Notes under the pieces: generated by a model | What the model was told of the DNA's origin: nothing | Databases searched by the model: none | What the model saw: only the letters and a program-made list of their open reading frames with translations | Shown here: one piece after another, positions 15,891-24,066 of the stretch | Layout: the number at the start of each line of letters is the position of its first letter | Position numbering within the stretch: the stretch's first letter is position 1 | Position numbers and translations under genes: made by a program | Assembly (NCBI GenBank): GCA_004173515.1 | Contig: SECN01000225.1 | Coordinates: 1-35,837, forward strand | Direction of reading: 5' to 3' | DNA from: Myxococcaceae bacterium | GTDB taxonomy: Bacteria; Myxococcota; Myxococcia; Myxococcales; Myxococcaceae | Length of the DNA stretch: 35,837 nucleotides

Positions 15891-18412
15891 GCCGATTTGC
15901 GCTCCCCCGGCGATTCGGCAGACGACAGCTCGCCGGCTCCCCCGAGATTGAGGCTCCGCACCATCGCCCCCGCTTCGGGCACCACCGCGGACCGCCGCCC
16001 CTTCCACCGCTCCAGCAGCGCCAGCATGGCCGGGAAGAACACCGTCGTCCCCAGGAAGGTGGACACGACCCCCAGCAGCGCAATCTGTCCAATGCTCCGC
16101 AAACCCTGGTGGTTGGCCACCAGCAGCGCTCCGTAGCCCGCCGCGTTGGACAGGGTGGCCACCACCGCCGCGAAGCCGGTGTTGCGCACCACCCGACCCA
16201 GCGACCCGGGGCCCTCTTCCTCGTACCGGTGGAACAGGTGCACCGAGTTGTCCACCGCGATGGCCAGCAGGTTGGGCAGCACCACCGCGTTGATGAAGTT
16301 GAGCTGCACGTCGAAGAGGTACATCCCCCCCGCGAGGCAGGTCATCCCCAGGAACAGCGGGCCCGCCACCAGCAGCGCCTTCTTGAGGCTGCGCAGGCTG
16401 ATCAGGATGACGCCGAACACCACCGCCGCCGCGGACCAGAGGATGAACGGACCATCCCCCCGGACCAGGGAGAAGATGCGCGCCGCGATGCGGTTGCTGT
16501 CCAGCACCGCCAGGTCGACGCCCTTCGCCCGGGCGCCCACCACCACCTCATCCAACTGCGCCGCCCAGCGGTTCAAGTCCTGCGTGTCGTAGTTGGACAC
16601 CGACGGGAACAGCAGCAGGAACATGCCCCTGCCATCCAGCGCCTCGAACCGGCGGCGCGCCTCCACCGGCACCTGCTCCAGGCCGTAGGGCTTCGCGTCC
16701 ACCATCTCCCGGAACTCCCGCACCCGGGCGTCGGCCTGGGCGGACTTCGGCAGCCCGTCCAGCAGCGCGCGGATGAGGCCCAGCTCCTGAGCGTGCCCCG
16801 CCGCGTCCGAGGGCACCAGGTCGCTCAACGAAGCGGTGCGCAGGAACACGGAGTTGGCGCCGTTGCGCGCCTTCACCTCCGCGATGACGGCCTCCACCTT
16901 GCGCACCTGCTCCAGCGAATCCACCGCGAGGATGGCCGGGTTGAGCGGCGCGCCGATCTGCTCCGTGATGTGGTCATCCAGCCGCGACGCCGGGGAGTCC
17001 CCCTTCAGGTTGCGCAGGTTCGTCTCGAAGCCCAGGCGGGGCGCGATCCGCACCGAGTACGCGGCGAAGCCCACCACCAGGAGCGCGATGGCGGTGATGA
17101 GCCCCGTGGGCCAGCGGCGCCACTCCTTCTGGGGCACGGCCGGCGCGGCGGGCGTCGGAGCCTGGAGCGCCGCGGCGTCCGGGGCGGCCTCCTTGCGGAA
17201 GGGGCGGATCCGCTCCGCGATGGCGAGCAGCGACGGGCCCAGCGCGTACGCGGACAGCACCGCCATCATCACGCCCAGGCCCGCGAGCAGGCCGAACTGC
17301 TGGAAGGCGTGGAACTGCGCCAGCATCAGCACGAGGAACGCCGCCGCGTTGGTGAAGGCGGACGTGAGGGCGCCGCTGAAGGTGCCGCGCACCGCGGCCG
17401 TCAGCGCCTCGCGCACCCCGTGCCGCTCCCGCTCCTCCCAGTAGCGCATCGCCAGGTGCACGCCGTACTCGATGCCCAGGCCGATGAGGATGGCGACGAG
17501 GAAGCCCGTCACGATGTTCAGGTGCCCGATGGCCCCTTGCGCGAACGCGAACGTCAGCACCAGCCCCACCACCACCGGCACGCCCACCACCGCCAGCGCC
17601 GACACGCGCCGCGTCGCCAGCAGGATGAGCCCCACCGCGATGAGCGCGGACAGCAGGCCCGCGTTCGACAGGTCGCGGCGCATCACCGCGTCTTCTTCAA
17701 TGCGGTTCTGGAAGTTGCCCGTCGCCTCCAGCGTCACGCCCGGGTGCTGCTCCGCCGCGAGCGTGCGGCCCGTCTCCAGCGCCGTCGCCACGAAGCGCCG
17801 GGCGAAGTCCAGGTCCCCCGCCGTCCCCGACGGCTTGATCATCAGGTAGACCTCCGAGCCGTCCTTGCTGGCCAGCGTCTCCGGGACCGCCGTGTCCGGC
17901 GTGTGCCTGCGGGCGATCTCCTCGAAGGTGGGCGGGGCCTGCTCCGCGCCCAGGTCCACGAACAGGGGGCTTGCGCGCTCCTTCTCGTAGCGGACCCGCG
18001 CCTCCAGGTCCTTTCGCAGCGCGGCCACGCTCTGCGTGGGCAGCAGCAGCAGGCCGTGGCGGCGGAAGAAGGCGACGTCGTAGTGGTGCTCGACGTAGCG
18101 GACCTCCGGCAGGGCCTCCAGCCGCTTCTGAAGTTCAGCGGCGTAGCTTCTCAGGGCCGGCGGTGTTCCACCCTTCGCCATGATGACGAGGTACCCGTCT
18201 CCCCCCGCCTTCTCTGACACGCGTGTCAGATCCCGGACCTCCGGAGCCCCCTCCGGGAGCAGCTCCACGAAGGACCCGCGGAACTCCAGACGCGACGCGA
18301 CGAGCCCCGCGGCGAGCGTCACCAGGGCGACAGCGAGCAGCACCTGCCAGGGCCGCGACATCGCCGTCCCGATGAAGCCTTCGAACCACCGCTGTCGTCG
18401 CGTTTGGGACAC
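15887..18412 (-). CDS. MMPL/RND-family lipid exporter
   Basis: An 841-residue inner-membrane transporter of the MMPL branch of RND pumps, which move lipids such as hopanoids, mycolates or glycolipids outward. The start is GTG 18412, preceded by AGGAG 6 nt upstream; the open frame continues uselessly to 18574. The protein is two homologous halves, each with one membrane helix, a large periplasmic loop and five clustered helices. Motifs in the membrane core are LIGLGIEYGVHLAMRYWEE (first half; Glu where many members have Asp) and LLAIAVDNSVHLFHRYEEE (second half; Asp kept), which carry the proton-relay acidic residues. A soluble insert between halves is Ala/Pro-rich. It is the first gene of a minus-strand run and overlaps the PAP2 gene by GTGA. 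Divergence from serine palmitoyltransferase suggests a sphingolipid cargo. Confidence 0.9.
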   Translation of the reverse strand: MSQTRRQRWFEGFIGTAMSRPWQVLLAVALVTLAAGLVASRLEFRGSFVELLPEGAPEVRDLTRVSEKAGGDGYLVIMAKGGTPPALRSYAAELQKRLEALPEVRYVEHHYDVAFFRRHGLLLLPTQSVAALRKDLEARVRYEKERASPLFVDLGAEQAPPTFEEIARRHTPDTAVPETLASKDGSEVYLMIKPSGTAGDLDFARRFVATALETGRTLAAEQHPGVTLEATGNFQNRIEEDAVMRRDLSNAGLLSALIAVGLILLATRRVSALAVVGVPVVVGLVLTFAFAQGAIGHLNIVTGFLVAILIGLGIEYGVHLAMRYWEERERHGVREALTAAVRGTFSGALTSAFTNAAAFLVLMLAQFHAFQQFGLLAGLGVMMAVLSAYALGPSLLAIAERIRPFRKEAAPDAAALQAPTPAAPAVPQKEWRRWPTGLITAIALLVVGFAAYSVRIAPRLGFETNLRNLKGDSPASRLDDHITEQIGAPLNPAILAVDSLEQVRKVEAVIAEVKARNGANSVFLRTASLSDLVPSDAAGHAQELGLIRALLDGLPKSAQADARVREFREMVDAKPYGLEQVPVEARRRFEALDGRGMFLLLFPSVSNYDTQDLNRWAAQLDEVVVGARAKGVDLAVLDSNRIAARIFSLVRGDGPFILWSAAAVVFGVILISLRSLKKALLVAGPLFLGMTCLAGGMYLFDVQLNFINAVVLPNLLAIAVDNSVHLFHRYEEEGPGSLGRVVRNTGFAAVVATLSNAAGYGALLVANHQGLRSIGQIALLGVVSTFLGTTVFFPAMLALLERWKGRRSAVVPEAGAMVRSLNLGGAGELSSAESPGERKSA

Positions 18413-18588
18413 CGTCTGCTCCTCTGATGCGTGCCGGCAAAGCAAGAAGCCGGCCACAAGCAAGGCCCCCAAAACAGATGGCCCCTCGAAACCCATTCCC
18501 CGTGTGAACCCGTGTGTGCCCGGGGTACCGGAACTCTCACTGGCGGACAATGTTCTGGAGGCGCGGCGTGCCACCGTTGCGCCATCCC

Positions 18589-18608
18589 TGTCAAGGCGCG
18601 CCCTGACA
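18589..18608. promoter_or_regulatory. 20-bp near-perfect palindrome, operator candidate
   Basis: TGTCAAGGCGCGCCCTGACA is palindromic at 18 of 20 positions around centre 18598.5, with only the sixth base pair unmatched. It lies about 40 bp upstream of the -35 box of the spt promoter and about 180 bp upstream of the exporter start, a natural place for a regulator controlling both directions. The binding protein is unknown. Confidence 0.5.
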
Positions 18609-18647
18609 CAGATGCCCCACGCGGCGAGCGAGGGAACCGTCCCTGCC

Positions 18648-18676
18648 TTGACAGTGTGGATTTCCCTCTTTATTCA
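18648..18676 (+). promoter_or_regulatory. Sigma-70-type promoter for serine palmitoyltransferase
   Basis: A consensus -35 box TTGACA (18648-18653) is separated by 17 bp from TATTCA (18671-18676) as a -10 box. This places a transcription start near 18683 and a leader of about 105 nt before the ATG at 18790. The surrounding 20 bp are unusually AT-rich for this genome (TTTCCCTCTTTATTC). Confidence 0.6.
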
Positions 18677-18789
18677 CCCCCACGCGTCGTCCCCTGGGTG
18701 GTCACGCGCGCCGGGCGGTCCGAAAACGGAGCGAGCCCTGCATCTGGAGATCGGCTCGGATCACCCCCCGACGCGTAAGAAAGACCACC

Positions 18790-20295
18790 ATGAGCGACGT
18801 GTTCGACAAGTGCCGTACCTGGAAGGACTACCGCATCGCCAAGGCCACCGGCCTGTATCCGTACTTCCGGCGGGTCATCATGGTGGGCTCGAACAACTAC
18901 CTGGGCCTGGCCGCGGATCCGCGCGTGAAGGAAGCGGCCATCAAGGCGACGGAGAAGTTCGGCACCACGTGCTCCGGCTCGCGCCTGCTCAACGGCACGC
19001 TCGCGCTGCATGAGGAGCTGGAGGCGCGGCTGGCGAAGTTCCTCAACCGCGAGTCCGCCATCGTCATCTCCACCGGCTTCCAGACGAACCTGGCGCTCGC
19101 GTCCATCCTGGGCCGCCACGACATCGTCTTCAGCGACCGCCAGAACCACGCCTCGCTGGTGGACGGCGTGCGCCTGTCGTTCGCGACGGAGCGCAAGTTC
19201 CGCCACAACGACATGGAGCACCTGGAGCAGCTGCTGGCCGCGGCGGAGCCGGGCGCCGGGAAGATCATCGTCACGGACGGCGTGTTCTCCATGGAGGGCG
19301 ACGTCTGCAACCTGCCCCGCATCGTGGAGCTGTCCAAGCAGTACAACGCGCGCGTGATGACGGATGACGCGCACGCCATGGGCGTGCTGGGCGAGCTGGG
19401 CCGGGGCACCTCCGAATACTTCGGCCTGGAGAAGGACGTCGACCTCGTCATGGGGACGTTCTCCAAGAGCTTCGCGTCGCTGGGAGGCGTGCTCGCGGGC
19501 CCGTTCGACGTCATCAACTACATCCGCCACAAGGCCCGCTCGGTCATCTTCTCCGCGTCCATGACGCCCGCGTCCATCGCGGCGGCGCTCAAGGCGACGG
19601 AGATCATCGAGGCGGAGCCGGAGCGCCGCGCGCGCCTCTTGGACATCGCGGAGAAGATGCACAACGGCTTCCGCGCCATGGGCTTCGACACGGGCGTGTC
19701 GGTGACGCCGGTGGTGCCGGTGCACATCGGCGATCAGGTGAAGTGCTTCCGCTTCTGGCGCGCGCTGCACGAGGCGGGCGTGTTCGCGAACCCCGTGATT
19801 CCCCCGGCGGTGGAGGCGGGCCACGCGCTCATCCGCACCAGCTACATGGCCACGCACACGGATGCGCAGCTGGATCAGGTGCTGGACACCTTCGAGAAGA
19901 TCGGCCGCAAGCTGAACGTCATCCCGGAGACGCGCCCCACCGTGTACGAGCCGGTGCAGATCGCCCGGCCGGGTGCGGGCGTGCGCGGCAACAAGGCGAG
20001 CGAGACGTGGGCCGCGGGCTCCGCGGGCCTGCTCGCCGACAAGGGCTTCTCGCTGGAGCAGCTGTCGCGCATGTCGTCGCGCGAGATGGCGGGCAAGTTC
20101 TTCGACGCGGTGGAGCAGCTCACCTGGCGCGCGGCGAACCTTCAGCCAGAGGACCTGCGCCGGCTGGGTGGCGCGCCCAAGAAGCTCTGGGAGAAGCGCA
20201 GCGAGCTGGGCGGCCTGCTCCTGGAGAAGGGCGCCCACCTGTTCATGCGCAACGGCGACGGTTCCTCCGACGGCAACCAGGCCGAAAGGAACTGA
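18790..20295 (+). CDS. spt: Serine palmitoyltransferase (alpha-oxoamine synthase)
   Basis: Serine palmitoyltransferase condenses serine with a fatty acyl thioester to give 3-ketosphinganine, the first step of sphingolipid synthesis. The 501-residue protein has the alpha-oxoamine synthase core in residues 1-379: SNNYLGLAADPRVKEAA, GTTCSGSRLLNGTLALHEELE, DDAHAMGVLGELGRGTSE (191 onwards) and the PLP lysine K226 in GTFSKSFASLGG. The TFSKSFAS form is typical of serine palmitoyltransferases and differs from the LGKA-type motif of KBL, AONS and ALAS relatives. An extra C-terminal region of about 122 residues (from ETRPTVYEP to the end) with amphipathic helices is not part of the usual 400-residue enzyme. 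ATG 18790 follows AAGAAAG. The next gene begins 9 nt after its stop. Confidence 0.92.
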   Translation: MSDVFDKCRTWKDYRIAKATGLYPYFRRVIMVGSNNYLGLAADPRVKEAAIKATEKFGTTCSGSRLLNGTLALHEELEARLAKFLNRESAIVISTGFQTNLALASILGRHDIVFSDRQNHASLVDGVRLSFATERKFRHNDMEHLEQLLAAAEPGAGKIIVTDGVFSMEGDVCNLPRIVELSKQYNARVMTDDAHAMGVLGELGRGTSEYFGLEKDVDLVMGTFSKSFASLGGVLAGPFDVINYIRHKARSVIFSASMTPASIAAALKATEIIEAEPERRARLLDIAEKMHNGFRAMGFDTGVSVTPVVPVHIGDQVKCFRFWRALHEAGVFANPVIPPAVEAGHALIRTSYMATHTDAQLDQVLDTFEKIGRKLNVIPETRPTVYEPVQIARPGAGVRGNKASETWAAGSAGLLADKGFSLEQLSRMSSREMAGKFFDAVEQLTWRAANLQPEDLRRLGGAPKKLWEKRSELGGLLLEKGAHLFMRNGDGSSDGNQAERN

Positions 20296-20304
20296 GCCTC
20301 CCTC

Positions 20305-21486
20305 ATGGCCCACCCCGCCGAGCACGACGTCGCCTCCTCCTCCCCTTCCCCCATGCCCTCGGACGTGCAGGTGACGCCCGTGCGCGGCGCGGCCGACCGG
20401 ACGGCCTTCATCCGGCTGCCGTACGGCCTGTACCGTGACGACCCGAACTGGGTCCCGCCGCTGGAGATGGAGCGCAAGGACTTCCTGGACCCGAAGAAGA
20501 ACCCCTTCTTCGACTACGCGGAGGTGGAGCTGTTCCTCGCGCGGCGTGGCACGGAGGTGGTGGGCCGCGTGGCCGCCATCAAGAACCCGCGCCACATGGA
20601 GGTCCACGGCACGAAGGAGGGCTTCTTCGGCCTCTTCGAGTGCGTGAACGACGCGGGCGTCGCCCGGGGCCTGCTGGACGCCGTCAGCGCGTGGCTGAAG
20701 GCGCGCGGCATCGACCGGGTGCTGGGGCCGGCCAACTTCTCCTCCAACCAGGACTGGGGCCTGCTCGTGGAGGGCTTCGACACGCCCCCCGCGCTGATGA
20801 TGCCGTACAACCCCACGTATTACCTGGGGCTGCTGGAGACGTGCGGCTTCACCAAGGCGAAGGACCTGTGGGCGTGGGAGCTGTCCTCGGCCGCGGAGCC
20901 GCCGGCGAAGGTGGCCCGCATCGCGGACAAGATCCGTCAGCGCGAGGGCGTCACCGTGCGCCCCGTGAACCTGAAGGACTTCCCCGCGGAGGTCGCGCGC
21001 ATCAAGGAGATCTACAACTCCGCCTGGGAGAAGAACTGGGGCTTCATCCCGTTCACCGAGCGCGAGTTCGACCACATGGCCAAGGAGATGAAGGCCATCG
21101 TGCGTCCGGAGCTGGTGCTCATCGCGGAGGTGAAGGGGGAGCCCGTCGCCTTCTCCATGACGCTGCCGGACGCCAACCCGGCCTTCAAGGCCGCCAACGG
21201 GCGGCTCACCACCTTCGGCCTGCCCATTGGTCTGGCGAAGCTGGTGCTGGCGTCGCGGCGCCTCAAGCGGCTGCGCCTGCTCACGCTGGGCATCAAGGAG
21301 GGCTACCGGCGCCGCGGCCTGGACGCCATCCTGTACCTGGACACGCTGCGCACCGCGAAGGCGCTGGGCTACACGGGTGGGGAGATCTCCTGGACGCTGG
21401 AGGACAACCACCTGGTCAACCGCGCCATCGAGTCCATGGGCGGCCAGCGCTCCAAGACGTACCGCGTGTTCCAGCGGCCCGTCTGA
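20305..21486 (+). CDS. GNAT-fold acyltransferase, candidate bacterial ceramide synthase
   Basis: A 393-residue protein of the YghO-like GNAT family. Recognisable blocks are FIRLPYGLYRDDPNWVPPL, EFLDPKKNPFFDYAEVELFLA-like residues around 55-80, FGLFECVNDAGVARGLLDA, ANFSSNQDWGLLVEGFDTPP, PYNPTYYLGLLETCGF, and late in the protein the acyl-CoA binding turn LGIKEGYRRRGLDAILY. It starts 9 nt after serine palmitoyltransferase, with AAAGGAA about 14 nt before the ATG, so the two are surely co-expressed. Bacterial ceramide synthase (bCerS, described in Caulobacter) is a GNAT-type N-acyltransferase unrelated to the eukaryotic enzyme; position and fold make this gene a good candidate. That role is inference. 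The antisense frame of the mlaC-like gene is open across it. Confidence 0.85.
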   Translation: MAHPAEHDVASSSPSPMPSDVQVTPVRGAADRTAFIRLPYGLYRDDPNWVPPLEMERKDFLDPKKNPFFDYAEVELFLARRGTEVVGRVAAIKNPRHMEVHGTKEGFFGLFECVNDAGVARGLLDAVSAWLKARGIDRVLGPANFSSNQDWGLLVEGFDTPPALMMPYNPTYYLGLLETCGFTKAKDLWAWELSSAAEPPAKVARIADKIRQREGVTVRPVNLKDFPAEVARIKEIYNSAWEKNWGFIPFTEREFDHMAKEMKAIVRPELVLIAEVKGEPVAFSMTLPDANPAFKAANGRLTTFGLPIGLAKLVLASRRLKRLRLLTLGIKEGYRRRGLDAILYLDTLRTAKALGYTGGEISWTLEDNHLVNRAIESMGGQRSKTYRVFQRPV

Positions 21487-22122
21487 GCTCGCCGTCTGGG
21501 GGGCCGCGCCCGGGGTGCTGGCGGCGGTGTCCTTCGCCGGAGCCGCGCTGCTCTCGGCGTTCTGCTTCTCCAGCTGGGCGCGCTTGGACTTCAGCGTCGA
21601 GAGCAGGCCGTCGAAGCCCTTCGTCTGGAGGATCTTCCGGAACTGGCCGCTGTACGTATCAACCAGGGACACCTCATCGGTGACGACGTCGTAGATGCGC
21701 CATTCCGCCTTGGGCGAGGCGCGGAAGAGCTTGTAGTCCACGGGCACCTGATCCGACTTCACGGTGAGCTTCGTGTCGACCGTGGCCTCGTTCCCCTGCA
21801 CGCTCTCCTTGCCGTAGGCCACCGCCGCGTTCGCCTGGCCGATGGCCTTCTGGGCGTACGAAGCGCGCAGCAGGCCCGTCATGGTGTCGGTGAACTCCTT
21901 GCGCTGGGCGGCGTTGAGCTTCGCCCACTCCTTCTCGCCCATGGCGCGCTTGGCGAGTTCCTCGAAGTCGACGAACTTCTCCACGACGGACGCCAGCGAC
22001 TGGGCGTTGGCGCCGGGGGCATTGGCGGCCTTCTGGACGCCTTCGTTGCCCGACTTCACGACATTGAGCGGGGCCACGGGCGCGGCGGCGAGCAGCGTGG
22101 CGGCAAGCAGGGAAGCAATCAT
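21487..22122 (-). CDS. MlaC/Ttg2D-like periplasmic phospholipid-binding protein, stop codon not visible
   Basis: MlaC carries phospholipids across the periplasm for an MCE-type ABC system. The start ATG 22122 follows GGAG by 10 nt and opens a signal peptide (MIASLLAATLLAAAPVAP). The mature part has the family pattern VVEKFVDFEELAKRAMG, WAKLNAAQRKEFTDTMTGLLRASYA, VDYKLFRASPKAEWRIYDVVTDEVSLVDTYSGQFRKIL. It then becomes a low-complexity tail (AAPAKDTAASTPGAAPQTAS) where the family normally ends (about 210 residues; the listed end gives 212). No stop occurs there: the frame continues antisense through the acyltransferase and serine palmitoyltransferase genes to 18670. A lost stop or an indel is likely. 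It follows the TolC-like gene by 66 nt, forming a two-gene lipid-trafficking operon. No MlaA, MlaD, MlaE or MlaF is in the window. Confidence 0.8.
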
Positions 22123-22188
22123 TTTGATGAAGCTCCGGGTTGAAGGACGCGTGAAACGACGCGTTGGAGGACTGGAAGCCTGGAAGGG

Positions 22189-24021
22189 TTATTCATCCGA
22201 GGCTGGGATCGCACCCGTCACGCGTGCCAGGGAGGCCATACCCACGCGCACATCGAACCAGCTCTTGCCCCGCTCCGCCGACGCCTGGGCCAGCGCGGTG
22301 AAGGAGTCCACCAGTTCACGGGTGTCGCCGGTGCCCAGGTCGAACGCCGCGTAGGCCGCCGTGGCCCAGCGCTTCGCGTTCTTCTCCGCCTCCGTGAAGG
22401 ACTTCGCCCGGGCGTAGGCCGCGACGAGCTGGCCCTGCACCTGGGTGACCTCCAACTGGATGCCGGCCTTGAGCGTCTGTTCCTGCGCGCGCAGCTTGTC
22501 CAGCTCCGCGCGGGCCTGATCCAACTGGGCGTCCTTGATGGGGATGTCGAAGGTGCCTCGCACCACCAGGCCCAGGCCCACGGTGCGGTCGTTGTACGGA
22601 TCATACGCGAAGGGGCTGCGCTGGCGCGTGGCGCTGCTCGTCCAGCGCACGTCGTAGAAGCCCGCGAGGCCCAGGTCCGGGTAGAAGCTGCGCTCGCGGA
22701 TGATGACCTCCTGCTCGCGCGCGATGATGCCGGCGGCGATGGCCTTCAGCTCCGGACGGCGCTCGTTGGCTTGCTTCAGCGCGGTCTCCAGGTCGGGGAC
22801 CTTCACGTCCTCGCGCAGGGGTAGCTCCTCCTCCACCACCTCCACGTCATCGTCCGGGGCGGCGCTGGCCAACAACCGGATGGCGGTGCGCGCGAACTGC
22901 TCGCCCTGCACGGCGCTGGCGCGCTGGGACTCCACGAGCTGGCGGAAGTATCCCAGCTTGTACGTGTCCAGCTTGGACACCTGATCCGAGTCCTCCTTGA
23001 GCAGCGCGTCGATGCGGTCGCCCGCGTCCTTGAGGCGCTTGGACACGTCCTCCAACTGCTTCAGGCCGGTGCGCGCCAGCTGGTAGCCGTAGTACGCCTG
23101 CGCGGCCTGGAAGCCGGCCTCCGCGCGCACGCGCTCGCGCAACGCCGCGCCGACGACGGGGCCCTGCTCGCCCGCCTTCTCCAGCGCGGACAGCTTGCCA
23201 AAGGTGTACAGCGGCAGCACCGCGTTGCCGGTGGAGAACACCGTCACGCCCACCTTGCCGAAGTTCCAGTCGCCCTCCAGCGACGCCTCCGTGGTGGGAG
23301 GGCCGCCCAGGCCGTCGTTGCGCGCCTCGGGGACGGGGCCGCCCGCGCCCAGGGTGATCTCGAACTTGGGAAACCACGCCCACTTCGCCTGCTGGTACAG
23401 CGCCTGGAACTTGCGCAGCTCCGCGTCCGCCTCCGCCACGCGCGCGTCCTGGGCGCGGGCCCGCTTCACCAGTTGGGCCAGGGTGATGGGGCCCTTGGGC
23501 GCCTTCGTGCCGGCCCTGGCTCCAGGGGCGTCGGCCTCCGCGGAGGCTCCGGGCGCGGTGTTGCCGGGGACGTCGTTGCCCGGCGCGTTGTCCCGGGCTC
23601 CGGCGCCCGGCGCGGTGCCGACACCGGGGGTTCCCGTGCCCGGCGTGCCCTGCATCGTCGTGGACGTCTTGGGCGCGGTGGTGGTGGCGCTCTGGGCGGC
23701 GTTGCCGGCTTCGGCTGCCTGGCCCGTGTTCACCGGCGCCGGCCCTGGAGGCAGCGCCGAACGGGCGCCCGAAGCGGGGCTGCCCGAGGAGGTTCCCGTT
23801 CCAGAGGGCCCCGGCATGCCGGGCGTCCCCTGGGTGGCACCGGGGGTTCCCGGCGAGGGGACGGTGGCCGGTGACAGGTTGCCGGGAGAGGGGGCCGCGG
23901 TGCCTGGAGCCCCCGTTCCCGGAGCGTTCGAGGGGGCGGTCGTGGGAGAGATCTGCGCGCCCGAAACTCCTCCGGTGAGCATCATTGCCACTGCGACGAC
24001 CCTACCGACGTCTCTGCCCAT
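22189..24021 (-). CDS. TolC-family outer membrane efflux protein with long Pro/Gly/Thr-rich N-terminal region
   Basis: A 610-residue TolC-like outer-membrane channel. I use ATG 24021 (MGRDVGRVVAVAMMLTGGVS), which gives a signal peptide of about 22 residues and has an AGGCGG-type sequence 11-13 nt upstream; the longer open frame to 24171 does not. Residues about 23-176 are a low-complexity Ala/Pro/Gly/Thr/Ser region with repeated PGT, GTP and APG triplets. The outer-membrane efflux fold starts at ITLAQLVKRARAQDARVAEAD (about 179) and shows two coiled-coil/beta repeats, the second at DLETALKQANERRPELKAIAAGI. The family usually has about 420-480 residues after the signal, which fits the C-terminal part; the linker is extra. 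It leads an operon with the mlaC-like gene, suggesting the channel exports lipid or a lipid-linked cargo. Confidence 0.88.
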   Translation of the reverse strand: MGRDVGRVVAVAMMLTGGVSGAQISPTTAPSNAPGTGAPGTAAPSPGNLSPATVPSPGTPGATQGTPGMPGPSGTGTSSGSPASGARSALPPGPAPVNTGQAAEAGNAAQSATTTAPKTSTTMQGTPGTGTPGVGTAPGAGARDNAPGNDVPGNTAPGASAEADAPGARAGTKAPKGPITLAQLVKRARAQDARVAEADAELRKFQALYQQAKWAWFPKFEITLGAGGPVPEARNDGLGGPPTTEASLEGDWNFGKVGVTVFSTGNAVLPLYTFGKLSALEKAGEQGPVVGAALRERVRAEAGFQAAQAYYGYQLARTGLKQLEDVSKRLKDAGDRIDALLKEDSDQVSKLDTYKLGYFRQLVESQRASAVQGEQFARTAIRLLASAAPDDDVEVVEEELPLREDVKVPDLETALKQANERRPELKAIAAGIIAREQEVIIRERSFYPDLGLAGFYDVRWTSSATRQRSPFAYDPYNDRTVGLGLVVRGTFDIPIKDAQLDQARAELDKLRAQEQTLKAGIQLEVTQVQGQLVAAYARAKSFTEAEKNAKRWATAAYAAFDLGTGDTRELVDSFTALAQASAERGKSWFDVRVGMASLARVTGAIPASDE

Positions 24022-24066
24022 GCTGTGGTCCGCCTCGTGTGCGGCGGGCATATCCGGAAGCCCGCG

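Larger units (their letters stand above)
18413..18789. other. Divergent intergenic region, exporter / serine palmitoyltransferase
   Basis: This 377-bp gap holds no convincing gene. It contains the 20-bp palindrome at 18589-18608 and the promoter-like elements at 18648-18676, both listed separately. The minus-strand half (18413-18588) is presumably the leader and promoter of the MMPL gene; I see TTGACA on the minus strand at 18594-18589, inside the palindrome, but no matching -10 box 16-18 bp downstream. Confidence 0.6.

Noticed and set aside
18670..21480. Very long antisense continuation of the MlaC-like frame (over 900 codons)
   Set aside because: It is codon-for-codon antisense to serine palmitoyltransferase and the GNAT gene. 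It stays open only because those genes avoid TCA, TTA and CTA codons; its translation is His/Arg/Val-rich and has no domains.
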